The notes beneath the pieces were generated by a model. It saw only the letters and a list, made by a program, of their open reading frames with translations. It was not told the origin of the DNA and made no database searches. Positions 43,830 to 54,883 of a DNA stretch of 64,000 nucleotides are shown one piece after another. This DNA comes from Dromiciops gliroides (lineage: Eukaryota > Chordata > Mammalia > Microbiotheria > Microbiotheriidae): the NCBI RefSeq assembly GCF_019393635.1, contig NC_057861.1, positions 658,281,724-658,345,723 of the forward strand, in the 5' to 3' direction. Within the stretch, counting starts at the first letter, position 1. Each line of letters begins with the position of its first letter. Position numbers and translations under genes: made by a program.

Positions 43830-44905
43830 CAGGGGTGTCTTCCAAGGCTCTATCCTGGGCCTTCTTTTCTACCTCTATATTATTCCAATTGGTGATCTTA
43901 TCATGCAATTATCATCTCTATGCAGATAATTCTCAGATTTATTTATCCAGCCCTAACACTTCCTTCCATTTCCAATCTCATATTTCCAACTGCCTTTTGG
44001 ACAACTCAGACTAGATGTCTTGTAATATCTTAAATTCAAGACATCCAAAATTGAACTCATTATCCTTTCTTCCAAACCCTCCTCTCTTCCTAACTTGCCT
44101 ATTACTATCCAGGATACTACCACCCTAGGCTTGAAACCTAGGTGTCATCCTTGATTCCTCTCTCTTTCTCATCCTCCATATTCAATCAACTGCCAATTCC
44201 TGTCAATTATACTTTCTCAACATCTCTAGTATATATATATGCATCCTTCTCCACTCTGACACTGCTATCCATTTGGTGCAGGCCATCATCACCTCTCAGA
44301 TGGATCTCGGCAACAGCCTGCTGCTCAGTCTCCCTGCCTCAAGTCTCTCACTCCTGCAGCACATCCTCCAGTCAGCTGTCAAACTGATCGTCCTAAAACA
44401 CTAGTCTGACCATGCCAGACCATTTTATTCAATCAATTCCAATGGCTGCCTATTTCCTCTAGGATCAGATATCAGAGTACTACCTCCCCCCACCCCCACA
44501 ACCCGGCTCCTTCCCTCCTTAATCCTCCCCACCATTTACTTTGCTGTCCAGTGAGACACTAGCCTCCTTGCTGTTCCTCACTTGTACAAGACACTCCCTC
44601 ATGCCTAGAACTCTCTTCCTCATTCTTCTTCCTCCTATTTCCTAGCTTTTCTGACTGCCTTAAGCTCTAAACTAAAGCATGAGCTTCTGCAAGGAGCCAC
44701 TCCTGATCCCCCTTAGTACTGTCTTCTCTCTGTTGATGATCTACAATGTATTCTGTATATCTCTTGTTTGTTTGTACACAGTTGTTTGTGTGTTGTCTCC
44801 CTATTTGACTGGAATCTTCTTGTCTTTTGCCTATCTTTGGATCCCCAGCATTTGGCTGGCACATATAGTAGGAACTGAATAAATGCTAGTTGACTGACTG
44901 GCCAA
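43830..44905 (+). mobile_element. L2-type LINE, RT to 3' end
   Basis: The frame reading LYADNSQ near 43,918 is the polymerase YADD-like motif. It follows a QGS-like stretch (TCCAAGGCTCTATCCTGGGCC) and precedes TCCAAAATTGAACTCATTATCC. The rest runs through TTCCAATGGCTGCCTATTTCC to a complete 3' UTR ending TAGGAACTGAATAAATGCTAGTTGACTGAC. About 1.08 kb, 5'-truncated, broken. Confidence 0.85.
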
Positions 44906-44928
44906 CTGACCCCAGGTTAAGAACCTAA

Positions 44929-45138
44929 GCACTCCTCTAGGCACTGGAGAAGATGTCAAGATTATCTAATACATGGCTTTGGCCTTAATGGAGCTTAGTA
45001 AAGTGATATTACATATAAATGGGATGTGAAATAACCAGACCTCTGATTTCATTGGTACGGGAAGCTCCCAAATAAAGAAACTCTTTCTACCAATGCATAT
45101 TGACAATTTCTCTGCAAATTATAGTCTTAGACATTTGC
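44929..45138. other. unassigned sequence
   Basis: 44,930-45,030 resembles a diverged L2-like antisense fragment. Nothing firm. Confidence 0.35.
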
Positions 45139-45166
45139 TGGGGCGGGGGGGGGGGGGGAGGGGGAG
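45139..45166 (+). repeat. G-run
   Basis: GGGGCGGGGGGGGGG... with one A, about 28 bases, at the head of the next SINE. Confidence 0.95.
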
Positions 45167-45167
45167 T

Positions 45168-45422
45168 GGGCAGCCAACTGATGCGGTGAATAGAGGGCGA
45201 ATCCTGGAGTCAGAAAGACCTGAGTTCAAAACCAGCCTCAGATACTTCCTAGCTGTGTGACCTTGGACAATTCACTTAACTCAATTTGCCTCAGTTTCCT
45301 CATCTATAAAATTGGCTGGAGAAGGAAATATGAAACCACTCCAATATCTTTTCTAAGAAAACCCCAAATGAGGTCGAAAAGAGTCAGACATGACTGAAAA
45401 ACTACTTCAACAACAACAATTT
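45168..45422 (+). mobile_element. RTE-tailed SINE
   Basis: Sense order: tRNA-like head (GCAGCCAACTGATGCGGTG), MIR-like core, CCTCAGTTTCCTCATCTATAAAATTGG, GCTGGAGAAGGAAATATGAAACC, AGAGTCAGACATGACTG, then CAACAACAACAA. Confidence 0.8.
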
Positions 45423-45682
45423 GCCTGTGACACTGAGAAGTTAAGTGACTTACCCAGAGTCACATAGGTCAGAGATATATAGGTTTTTATGGCTCTGGGG
45501 CAAGCTCCATCCACTTAGCCAGGGATTTCCAACCTGGGGTATCCATCCTCCAAAGAGATATAAGAAGTTTGCCAAAGAGACACAAGGAATATTTGGTAAA
45601 AAGTTATATTATCCTATTGAAATAGTTCTAAATTAGTAGTTTGGGGAAAAGAGAATAATATGTAACACCCCCCCCAATTTTT

Positions 45683-45826
45683 TTTTTTTTTTGCAGGGCA
45701 ATGGGGGTTAAGTGACTTGCCCAGGGTCACACAGCTAGTAAGTTTCAAGTGTCTGAGGCCGGATTTGAACTCAGGTCCTCCTGAATCCAGGGCCAGTGCT
45801 CTATCCACTGTACCACCTAGCTGCCC
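45683..45826 (-). mobile_element. Marsupial tRNA-headed SINE (copy 17)
   Basis: Inserted in a C/T-rich run. The repeat CCCCCCAATTTTTT flanks the element on both sides. Confidence 0.93.
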
Positions 45827-45889
45827 CCCCAATTTTTTAATACAAAAAAAAAAGAAGTAATCTCTTTTTTTTAAATGTGCATATGCATG

Positions 45890-46075
45890 TGAAAGCTATA
45901 CTTGGAGTCAGGAAGACCTGAGTTTGAATCTAGTCTCATCCACTTACCATCTGCCTCAGTTTCCTCATGATATTCCCTTTGTCCCAAGGTTTGGTGAAGC
46001 TAAAATAATATTTGTGAAGCTCTTCACAAATTTTAAGGAGCTATATACATTTTAGTTATTATTGCTATTTCTTAT
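45890..46075 (+). repeat. MIR fragment
   Basis: CTTGGAGTCAGGAAGACCTGAG, CTGCCTCAGTTTCCTCATG and GAAGCTCTTCACAAATTTTAAGGAGC follow MIR order, with an internal deletion of the core. Confidence 0.6.
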
Positions 46076-46439
46076 TAAATATGGGATACAGGAAGTTTTA
46101 CTGAAAAGGGGGAACCCCTGTACCATGCCATGCTGCCTCTTGTGACCTCTAGATTATATGATTGTGAATATGAAATATACACAGATAAATGACAAACCAA
46201 AGAAAGTACAATGAGTATATAAGAAAGGTATCAACAAAATCCTATTTTTAAAAAGGTCTCTGAAGGAAAACTAATTTCCAAACTATTGGACTTAGAACTT
46301 AAAGGCAAGAAGTCACAAACAAAACAAGCTTCCTGATTCTTGGCATTAAAAGGAAAAGAAAAGAACTAGAATTTAAGAGGATGCCCATCAGTTGGGGAAT
46401 GGCTAGACAAACTGTAGCATAAGAATGAACAAAAAGGTA
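46076..46439. other. mostly unassigned, small L1 trace
   Basis: GGATGCCCATCAGTTGGGGAATGGCTAGACAAACTG at 46,379-46,414 is a short piece of the L1 3' region. The rest is not recognised. Confidence 0.5.
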
Positions 46440-46668
46440 TTATTGTTCTTATTTGTTTCAGTTGTGTCTAACTCTTCATGATCTGATTTAAGGTTTTCTT
46501 GGCAAAGATACTGGAATGGTTTGCTATTTCCTTAAACATGAGGAAACGAAGGCAAACAGGGTTAAGTGACTTGCCTAGAGTCACCCAGCTAGTAAATTTC
46601 TGAGGCCAGATTTTTAACTCAGAGCTTCCTGATTCCAGGACTGGCACTCTATCCACTGCACCACAGAA
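46440..46668 (-). mobile_element. RTE-tailed SINE
   Basis: Antisense: CAGTTGTGTCTAACTCTTCATG, GGCAAAGATACTGGAATGG, GGGTTAAGTGACTTGCC, then TCTATCCACTGCACCAC. Confidence 0.75.
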
Positions 46669-46734
46669 AATACTAGATAGCACACTTAAACTGAAAACTA
46701 CCCTTTAGAAACTTTTCTCCCTTGGTTCTAGTTT

Positions 46735-47170
46735 TGTGCTCAAGGATGAAACAGAATAAATGTAATTCTATTCCATATGACAGCCATTCACATATTTGAA
46801 GAGGGATGAAATTATTTGTAAGTCTTGTCTTCTCTGGGCTACACAGGCTCTAGTTCCCTAATTCTCAGAGGACATGGATTTGAGTCCTTTCATTACATTG
46901 ATAGCTCTCCTCTGAACTGTTCTTTTCCTATTTGTCAATATCCCTATTAAAAATCTGATGTCAAGAAATGAATGAAATACAGTGAATGTGGTCTGATCAG
47001 GGAAAAATACAATGGGACCATTTTCTCCCTTGTTCTGGATATTATTTTTCTGTAAATTCAGCCTAAGATCACCTCTTTTTTTGGTGGGAAAGACCCATTC
47101 CACTTGTAGACATAAAGACTTTGGAGGTTCTTATCTTCCCCAATTTCCGCTCTTACTAGTCAACTGAGTT
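46735..47170 (-). mobile_element. CR1 LINE, ORF2 C-terminal part
   Basis: The minus-strand reading VQRRAINVMKGLKSMSSEN (near 46,860-46,920) matches the conserved CR1 motif VQRRATRMVKGLESMSYE. The flanking antisense words GAATGTGGTCTGATCAGGG and TCCCTTGTTCTGGATATT fit the same protein. Broken relic. Confidence 0.8.
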
Positions 47171-47347
47171 CTAGAACGAGACTATATTTTTCCCTACAGA
47201 GTTCTAAGGGTTCCCCTAAAGATCTGGGAATGTCTTTCAAATGCTATTGACTCAAGAGCCCATTCCAATGTGTTCTTCCTAATATCACTCAGCAATTATC
47301 TCTTTAGTATCATCTTATACTTATTTGATATTATCAATGCCATCAAC

Positions 47348-47683
47348 TAGTACCCCAATATCATTTAACCAATAAACATCAATTAGCTTTTACAAAAGGA
47401 TATTTACTGAGAAAATATATCAAGAACAGATGTCCAAAAACATCCTCCCTGAATCAGGAGTACACGCTTCCTTCTACCACCTTGGTCCCTGAGGAGAGCA
47501 TGCTCAAACCTAAAGTAGTTGCTACACAGCATTTGCCCTACAAAATTCATTTCCAAACTCAGCATAGCAGATAGTTAAAGTCATTCCCTTGCTTGCAGAA
47601 AATGTGTGTCGGTTGCTGGGCTGATTTATTGATGGTGTAGATCAATATCATCATGTCACTGATTAGTACCCCAATATCATTTA
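47348..47683. repeat. Pair of 20-bp direct repeats, 316 bp apart
   Basis: TAGTACCCCAATATCATTTA occurs exactly at 47,348-47,367 and 47,664-47,683. The intervening 296 bases have no poly-A and no recognised family. A target duplication of an unknown insertion or a decayed tandem duplication are both possible. Confidence 0.6.
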
Positions 47684-48330
47684 GCAGGGATCAAGCAGGG
47701 GCTGCTGGAGAGATTCTGGAGCCTCACTAGGCTTCACCACTTTCAAACTCTGCTAAGGGCTATAATTAGTAGACCTTGTGGAATATCACAAAATCATTGC
47801 CTGGTCATTCCAGATTGAATACTCATTCACCTAAGAGCAAGTAAGAAAAAACCTAAAGCTGTAAAGAAACAGAGACTCCATGTTAGCCACATGTCTAGCC
47901 AGGTAAGGAAATAGGCAGCCTCAGCTACTACTTACTCTACTCCCTCCACACCAAGAAACTTATGGTAGAGTGTTTGTTTAATCACCACAAAGAAAAAAGT
48001 GCATTTGAGTTGTTGAGGCTCTTTCTATGTACATCTAGTTCAATTAACCAGAAAGCCCCTCTTAGAATAACTCACATACTCCATGATCCACATGGGGGCT
48101 GCCTGAGGCAGAGCACGCTAAATATGCTCATAAGAACTGGGTTCTTATTGGTTGGTTTCTCTGTTGCACACTGTTGTTTCATATGGATCTTCCATTCAGT
48201 TTAAAATTAATGGGGTTTTTGTTTTGTTTTGCTTTGTTTTTTAATAAGATACTGGCCATATTTTCATCATCAAAACAACTTTTGAAGTCACCAAGATCAC
48301 ACTGGAAAAACTAATATAAAAAGATGGTAG
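47684..48330. other. unassigned sequence
   Basis: No gene or repeat recognised. A short (TTTTG)n-like run lies near 48,215. Confidence 0.4.
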
Positions 48331-48481
48331 GGGGCAGCTAAGTGGCACAGTGGATATAGCACCTGCTCTGGATTCAGGAGTACCTGAGTTCAAATCCAGC
48401 CTCAGACAATTGACACTTACTAGTTGTGTGACCCTGGGCAAGTCACTTAACCCTCATTGCCCCGCAAAAAGAAGAAAAAAA
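48331..48481 (+). mobile_element. Marsupial tRNA-headed SINE (copy 18)
   Basis: Flanked by AAAAGATGGTAG on both sides. Confidence 0.95.
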
Positions 48482-48489
48482 AAGATGGT

Positions 48490-49309
48490 AGGCACAATAT
48501 TTAATTGACACCAAAACATTTCAGTGAAAAGTTTTTCCTGTGTCCCATGATGGGAGGATAGAGGTAGTAGTTGGAGCTATTTTCTGAGATTCACTTAAAG
48601 TAAATGATACGATGAAACTGGGGCACTAATCAATGGTATCAATTATACTGAGGACATATTAACTGACTAAACTTTGCAATTCTACCCAGATATTTTGAAA
48701 ATATGTAGATATAACTTATAAAAACATCACTCATCACAATGATGTATCTAGCAACATCCCTAATGTACTATCTAATGTACTAATGTACTATCATCCACCA
48801 AAAAATGTTTTCCTAAATATAATATTGTGGACAAGATCTACTCAGGTGAAATAAATATTCTGCTATTTCCAATTGCCCAAACATGAACATTGCCAACTTC
48901 CCTTCTATGAACAAGTATACCCTGGAAAGCAAAAAACCCTCCCACAATATTGCTCTAAGAACGTTCACAGAGGAAGGAATCTCTTTAGCCTTTTTACCTA
49001 CCAAGGAAAAGTTAGAGCCATTTTTTTGAATTTGAATATCAAGATAATTGAAGAGGATACAAAATTAGGTAACTGAAAACCATGGTAGAGAAGTTGATAA
49101 ATTTCTCCCCAAATGGTATTTCTCACATGGACACAAGGGACATGTTTGTTTATAAAGGTGTGGTCAAAGCAGACATGAAGGAATGGCTTGGTTCTGATTC
49201 ACCATGGCAGGAGTGTAAGTGGTGGGAATCTAGAAATACTGGTCCTGCTGCTTGGAATCTTTCTCAGCAGAGTGGCAATCTTTCATTTGAGTACAATCCT
49301 ACTGAACTA
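48490..49309. other. unassigned sequence
   Basis: AT-rich. A tandem CTAATGTACTA stretch at about 48,760-48,792. No gene. Confidence 0.4.
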
Positions 49310-49432
49310 TTATTATAAGCATAGTGAACTCCTTGAGAATAGGGACTGGTTTTTGCCTTTCTTTGTATCCCCAGGCATTAGAACAATACCTGGCTCTTAG
49401 AAGGTGTTTAGTAAATGCTTGTTGACTTGATT
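49310..49432 (+). repeat. L2-type LINE 3' tail
   Basis: CTCCTTGAGAATAGGGACTGG, TTTGTATCCCCAGGCATTAG and TTTAGTAAATGCTTGTTGACTTG. Confidence 0.65.
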
Positions 49433-49674
49433 ATTCCGTTTTATATCCTACCAGCAGCTATGTGGCACAGTGGATAGAGTGCCGGGCCTGGAATCAGGAA
49501 GCTCATCTTCCTGAGTTGAAATCTGTCCTCAGACACTTGCTAGCTGTGTGACTATAGGCAAGTCACTTAACCCTGTTTACCTCAGTTCCTCTTCTGTAAA
49601 ATGAGCTGGAGAAGGAAATGAAAAACCATTCTAGTATCTTTGCCAGGAAAACCCCAACTGGGACATGAAGAGTC

Positions 49675-50603
49675 TGTGAGAAAATAATTATTAATAATGG
49701 ATTTCTTGGGGGGTAGCTAGGAGGCACAGTGGATAAAACACCAGCCCTGGATTCAAGGACCTGAGTTCAAATCCATCCTCAGACACTTGACATTTACTAG
49801 CTATGTGACCCTGGGCAAGTCACTTAACCCTCATTACCCCACCAAAAAAAAAAAAAAGAAATGCTAAAAAAAAAATAATGGATTTCTTGGGGTCTCAGAG
49901 ATCACTTTCTCAGTCCTTTCTCCCCCCAGCTCCAGAAAGTCCAGTTCTCCTTGAGAAATTTCATCATCATCTGGGACAAACCCAAGGGAACAAAAGTAAT
50001 GGAGATAGATTCTTTTGTCTAGACTAGTGAAGGACTGATTACACACTAGATAATGGACTTTGCCTTAATCAACTTGGGTGTGGGTCTTTTGTGGTCTTTT
50101 CCCTGATGTCATTTCTAGAGTTCATTTTAATTTAGACCACCTTCAAATCATGTCAACCAGTGGTTGAATGATACTAACCAATTAACTTTGATTAAGGTAT
50201 CATGACCCACCTCTATCAAAAGAGGATTAAAAAAAACCCTCGGAAGATACCACAAGAGGTCTTCTGGTGTCTTCTAGGGTTTCTAGGGTTTCTGGGTTTT
50301 CTGAGGCTTCTAGGGCTTTTAGGGGTTTCTGGGGTATTTTCTGAGCTTATCTTAGTTCTCTGAGACCACATGGTCTCTGTCTCTCACTCTCTCGGGACTA
50401 ATTGAGACCACATGCTGTCTCTCTGGGAGACACTAGCTGGTGTGCTGAAGTTTTCTCCCTGCTTTCTCTACCATGCAGCCTGAGACCATAAGAAGTTAGA
50501 GATACATGGTAAATCCTTTACTGGTATAATACCGATAAATAATAATATGCTTACTCAAAACTGGTGTCTATAACAATAGTAATTAATTTTTTAAAAAAAC
50601 ACA
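49675..50603 (+). mobile_element. Solo LTR inserted in the SINE tail
   Basis: Begins TGTGAGAAAATAATTATTAATAATGG and ends AAAAAAACACA, the TG...CA form. The 4-bp duplication AGTC is at 49,671-49,674 and 50,604-50,607. About 765 bp once its own SINE insertion is excluded. It contains a C/T-rich tract with degenerate TTTCTAGGG units (50,262-50,340). Strand is assumed, since I could not fix a polyadenylation signal. Family not assigned. Confidence 0.6.
49710..49873 (+). mobile_element. Marsupial tRNA-headed SINE (copy 19), inside the LTR
   Basis: 17-bp perfect duplication AATAATGGATTTCTTGG at 49,693-49,709 and 49,874-49,890. Confidence 0.96.
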
Positions 50604-50676
50604 AGTCAGATAGGACTCAAAAACAACTGAACATATGTCCTACCAACAAGGAACCAATTCTAGAATGAATGCCCTG

Positions 50677-50826
50677 GGGCAGCTAGGTGGCACAGTAGAT
50701 AGAGCACTGGCCCTGGAGTCAGGAGTACCTGAGTTCAAATCCGACCTCGGACACTTAACACTTACTAGCTGTGTGACCCTGGGCAAGTCACTTAACCCCA
50801 ATTGCCTCACTTAAAAAAAAAAAGAA
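50677..50826 (+). mobile_element. Marsupial tRNA-headed SINE (copy 20)
   Basis: Near-consensus copy (GGGGCAGCTAGGTGGCACAG). Target duplication not clear. Last SINE of this family in the window. Confidence 0.93.
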
Positions 50827-50997
50827 AGAACACCCTTTTCCTTTAAAATCTCTATAGACAATTGAATTATACCATGATACGCTTCACATGGAGATACTGA
50901 CCCTTAGATGTTCTCAACTTATTCTCAAGTATATTTCCTTTAAGGATAATGTTCCCACATAGCTTGTTATCATCCCAGATCAGGGAACCAGTATTTT

Positions 50998-51545
50998 CTT
51001 TTAAAAACAAATTTAATTTAATTTGGTTTAATTTTTTTCCAATTACATGTAAAGATTTTTTTTGCATTCTGAATTTTTCTCCTACCCTCCCTCCTCTCCC
51101 TCCCTCCGAAGCCAGCAAACAATAAGATATAGATTATATATTACAAAAATGATGAACATATTTCCACATTAGTCATGTTGTAGGAGAGGAATCAGAACAA
51201 AAAGAAAAAATGCAAGAAAGTATAAACAACAACAACAAACAAAAGCAACAGCAAAAGTGAAAATAGTATGCTTCAATCTGCATTCAGACTTCATAGTTCA
51301 TTTTCTGAATGTAGAGAGCATTTTCTAGCATGAGTCTTTTGGTATTGTCTTGAGCCATTGTATTATTGAGAAGGGTTAAGTATCACAGTTAAACATCACA
51401 CAATGTTGTTGATACTACGTACAAAGTTCTCTGCTCATTTCACTCAGCATCAATTCATGTAAGTCTTTCCAGGTTTTTCTGAAATCCATCTGCTTATCAT
51501 TTCTTACAGCACAATAGTATTCCATTACATTCATATACTAGGAAC
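50998..51545 (-). mobile_element. L1 3' UTR
   Basis: The antisense of an L1 3' end: AATTTTTTTCCAATTACATG (tail side), CTCCTACCCTCCCTCCTCTCCC, TAGTCATGTTGTAGG, CCAGGTTTTTCTGAAATCC, TTTCTTACAGCACAATAGTATTCC. The last words match 30,340-30,400 in sense. The polypurine block of the 3' UTR is intact. It looks younger than the other L1 pieces. Confidence 0.8.
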
Positions 51546-53330
51546 CAATATTTTCAAAAGCAATTGACTGAACTTCATTGGTCTTAAACAACCCTATTCT
51601 GCAGCTTTCTTAGAAGACCCAAATTTTCATAAATAAGAATTGGTATTTACAATCTTGGTCCTCTGGAAGATGTTATTTGGAAAGATAAGATTTCTCCCCT
51701 ACTGAAACTTGACCTTATGTAGTATATATCTATTCCTAACTCACAGAAAAGGGAACTTTGGGATTTCATCATGTTTCTACTCAACTATTGTCTCTTATCT
51801 TTTGCTCTAGCTAAAATATAGAGACTATAGAAATTGAATAAGAACTAACACAATTCTTTTTCCTTGAAGATCTAGTCTGAATCATTAATCATCAATCTTT
51901 CTCCTTTTTTTGTCATTTTATCCAAGATTTTAGAACTCCTCCTACAAATGTGGATTCATATGATTGTGTATGAGTTTACAAGAGTGTACAGAAACTTCAA
52001 TCAGAGATAATAAGGAAAAACTGTTAATTCATTCAAGCAATAATATATGAAAAAGGAGACTCTATAATCATCCAACTTATTTGAAGTCAAATTGTCAGAA
52101 AAGGATGTTTAGTATCCAGGAATTTCCAACAAGATTATTAGGGTCTTGAGGAATCTAGTATAAATTACAGTTGGTATGTAATGTTAATTTAAACTCACTT
52201 AGGACAAAAGCTGTGATTAACTCAGATGAATAGTGTATGGGAGGAGGTCTTCCAGCAAATAGTCAAATGACTGTTGCCCAACAATATGGCCAAATGTTTA
52301 AAGAAAGAGTAGTTTACAAATTTTTAAAGACACATTTGCTCTCTTGTGTTTTTTTCTTTCCATGTACAATTTAGAAAAGGAAGAGCTTACAACTGAAGAC
52401 TTTGTGTGAGATCTGCAAGAGCTTAAGAGGTATTCCTCCGTCTCCTTAATGGGTTACTAGAGACTAAGTATTGAGACAAATAATTAGAAACTTCACACTC
52501 TTGTTTCGATCAAAATTAATTCTCTTGGATTTAAATACTATTGTTGATTTTTCTTCACATTTTCTTGTTTCCAGATTTTTTATATTCTTCTGATCCATTA
52601 GAGCACTTGGTTTTTTGTTTTTGTTTTTTATGGATCTTATTTTTCCAAGGTCTTAGAAACCTAAAAGATGTATGGAATAACCTAATCTGTTTTATCCTAG
52701 AAGGGAATAGCCAAGTAAGTGGATCATATTTGCATGGGGTCATTTTGATTCTAGGGCTTCTTTTTTTTCTAGTACAGAAATTGCAAGATTTATTATTCTA
52801 TTAATGTTCATAAAGTCACCCTTTTGATGAGCCATAATTTCCCTTTATGAGGAGTCTGTATGCCAGTCACCCTCCATAAGGGAAGAAAAAGTCCAGACTT
52901 CCAACATATTCATATTCCCTGGGACATTAATAAAGTCTTGAAATCCCATATGACTCAAGGGAATAATGAGACTAGGGACAATAACAATCTTCGAATTTCA
53001 GGGAAAGATATTCCCATGAGACTTCCATGAACATTGTTCTGTTGGATACCACATGTAAGTTTTCTTTTTTTTTTAATTAAAGAAATTTTTATCCCTTCTG
53101 ATCAAGGAGATAACCTAGAAAGAACTGCTGTCTTTTATGAGTCTTCTTAGGGGATGAAATAGCAGGACTGAAGGAGGTGTGAACTTCCCCCTATTCATCT
53201 TAATGGGCTGCTAATGGCAAAGCATAATTATGGTTACTTAAGTGTCAACCTTATTAACGTTTTCACTAAACATCCGACCATGGTGCTTTCCTTTACTGGT
53301 CAGGCTGCCTTATCAAAGCTCTGTCCTATT

Positions 53331-53333
<3 letters not shown>
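51546..53333. other. repeat-poor, unassigned sequence
   Basis: No SINE or LINE recognised and no open frame with protein-like features. First part of the repeat-poor segment that extends to the window end. Confidence 0.5.

Positions 53334-53402
<69 letters not shown>
53334..53402 (+). repeat. (GT)n microsatellite
   Basis: About 34 uninterrupted GT units. Confidence 0.98.
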
Positions 53403-53403
<1 letters not shown>

Positions 53404-53799
53404 GGGGGGTGGGGGTGGAGAACAACTAAACCACAAGCTCCAAGTTTTAAAGAACTAAAGCTACAAGGTTTAAATATTCAAATAGAGGCATATTCTTTCA
53501 ATTACTTCAGTTGGATAATTGAGGTACTTGCCACTGTCCTTAAAAGTTGGAGTAAAAGTGATATTTATAGCGTCATTAGCTAAAATTGTTGGCTTCCCAC
53601 GATGCAAACGGCAGGGCTGTGTGGGCTTTTTGTAAAAAGTTGATCTATCAGCATGGAGAAGGCAGTTTGCTTTTATTATAAGTAGACTCAAAATGTTTCT
53701 GAATGACCCTCTAATGCTGATATTAGGATAAAAAACAATCATACGAAAAAAAGAAAAAGAAAAAAAAAGGAAATCCATCCCCATTTCCTCTCCCAAAGA

Positions 53800-54842
53800 A
53801 ATGAAGTGAACTGATCTCATATTTCCTCACGAATCTCTTCCCTTCCCACCTTGCTGTCTACCATACACACAACCAGGTGTAGACTGTGGAATTTAAAAGA
53901 CTTGAATCTGAAGGCACAGTCCACTGGAAGGCTCTCTTCCTATCAGACAAAGCTTCCATCTGAGGTAGTCACCCACCGCCTCCTTCATCTCCCATCAATC
54001 CTTTTCGGTCTTTTTTTTTCCCCTTTCTCCACCCCCTCCTGCCGCTGGATGCCTGAGCTGCAGCTCTGGGTGAACTTGGGGACTTGGAGAATTCACGTTT
54101 AATTTACAGGGACGGTGACTATCTGAAGCTACGAAGTCGTTTCCCCTCACCAGTGCCAGCTGGGTTTATGAGGCTGTGAAACGTGTACGAACTGGAACAC
54201 CCTCCTTGGAAAAGCTCCTCCTCGGGGCTTGGTTGAGGGTGTCCAGACCTCGCCGATCCATCCTGGGATGTTTCTCGTTGTTCATCTCCCGCCCACCCCC
54301 CACCCCAGCACACTCATATACATTTACACACATACACACACACACGCCTACATAATTGGGGATGCTTCAGTGTGGGGACACTTCCACATCATACTAGGGC
54401 CAACCGAGAAGATATCTTCACGTCGATGAAGATTTTATCATGGGCTTGAAACCCAGCTGTATTAGGAGCTTTCAAACCTGAAATATGATTGTTATTTTCC
54501 CGGAGCATAGCTTGACAGAAAAAGTCAGGGTTTTGTTTTTGTTTTTTTTTTCCTTTTTATTAAAGACAAAGAGGTAAATTATCTGCTAGGGTGCTGCAGA
54601 GACGTCAGAGACCTTGTGAGTTGCCTTTCATTTCCAAGAGTGATTTATAGGGGAAGCCACTGCAAGTCTTCAGACACCCTCCAGCTCCGACCGTGCCCCC
54701 ACCCATCGCCCCCCATCCCCGCCTGTAGGGAAGAGGAGCAATGGGGACCCTCCATAGCGGCATAGGGCTGGACCTTGAAAGGAGATCCAAAGAAAGGACT
54801 TTGCAGGACTACTGGCACTTCTAGGGCTCAGGGTTTCCTTCA

Positions 54843-54883
<41 letters not shown>

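Larger units (their letters stand above)
49451..50635 (+). mobile_element. RTE-tailed SINE, split by an LTR
   Basis: The left part (49,451-49,674) runs from CAGCAGCTATGTGGCACAGTGG through GCTGGAGAAGGAAATG to GGGACATGAAGAGTC. The remaining tail (AGTCAGATAGGACTCAAAAACAACTGAAC) is at 50,604-50,632. The parts join seamlessly once the intervening LTR and one AGTC are set aside. Confidence 0.8.

Noticed and set aside
50262-50340. TTTCTAGGG-type units considered as interstitial telomere repeat
   Set aside because: Units are degenerate, not TTAGGG, and lie inside an LTR.
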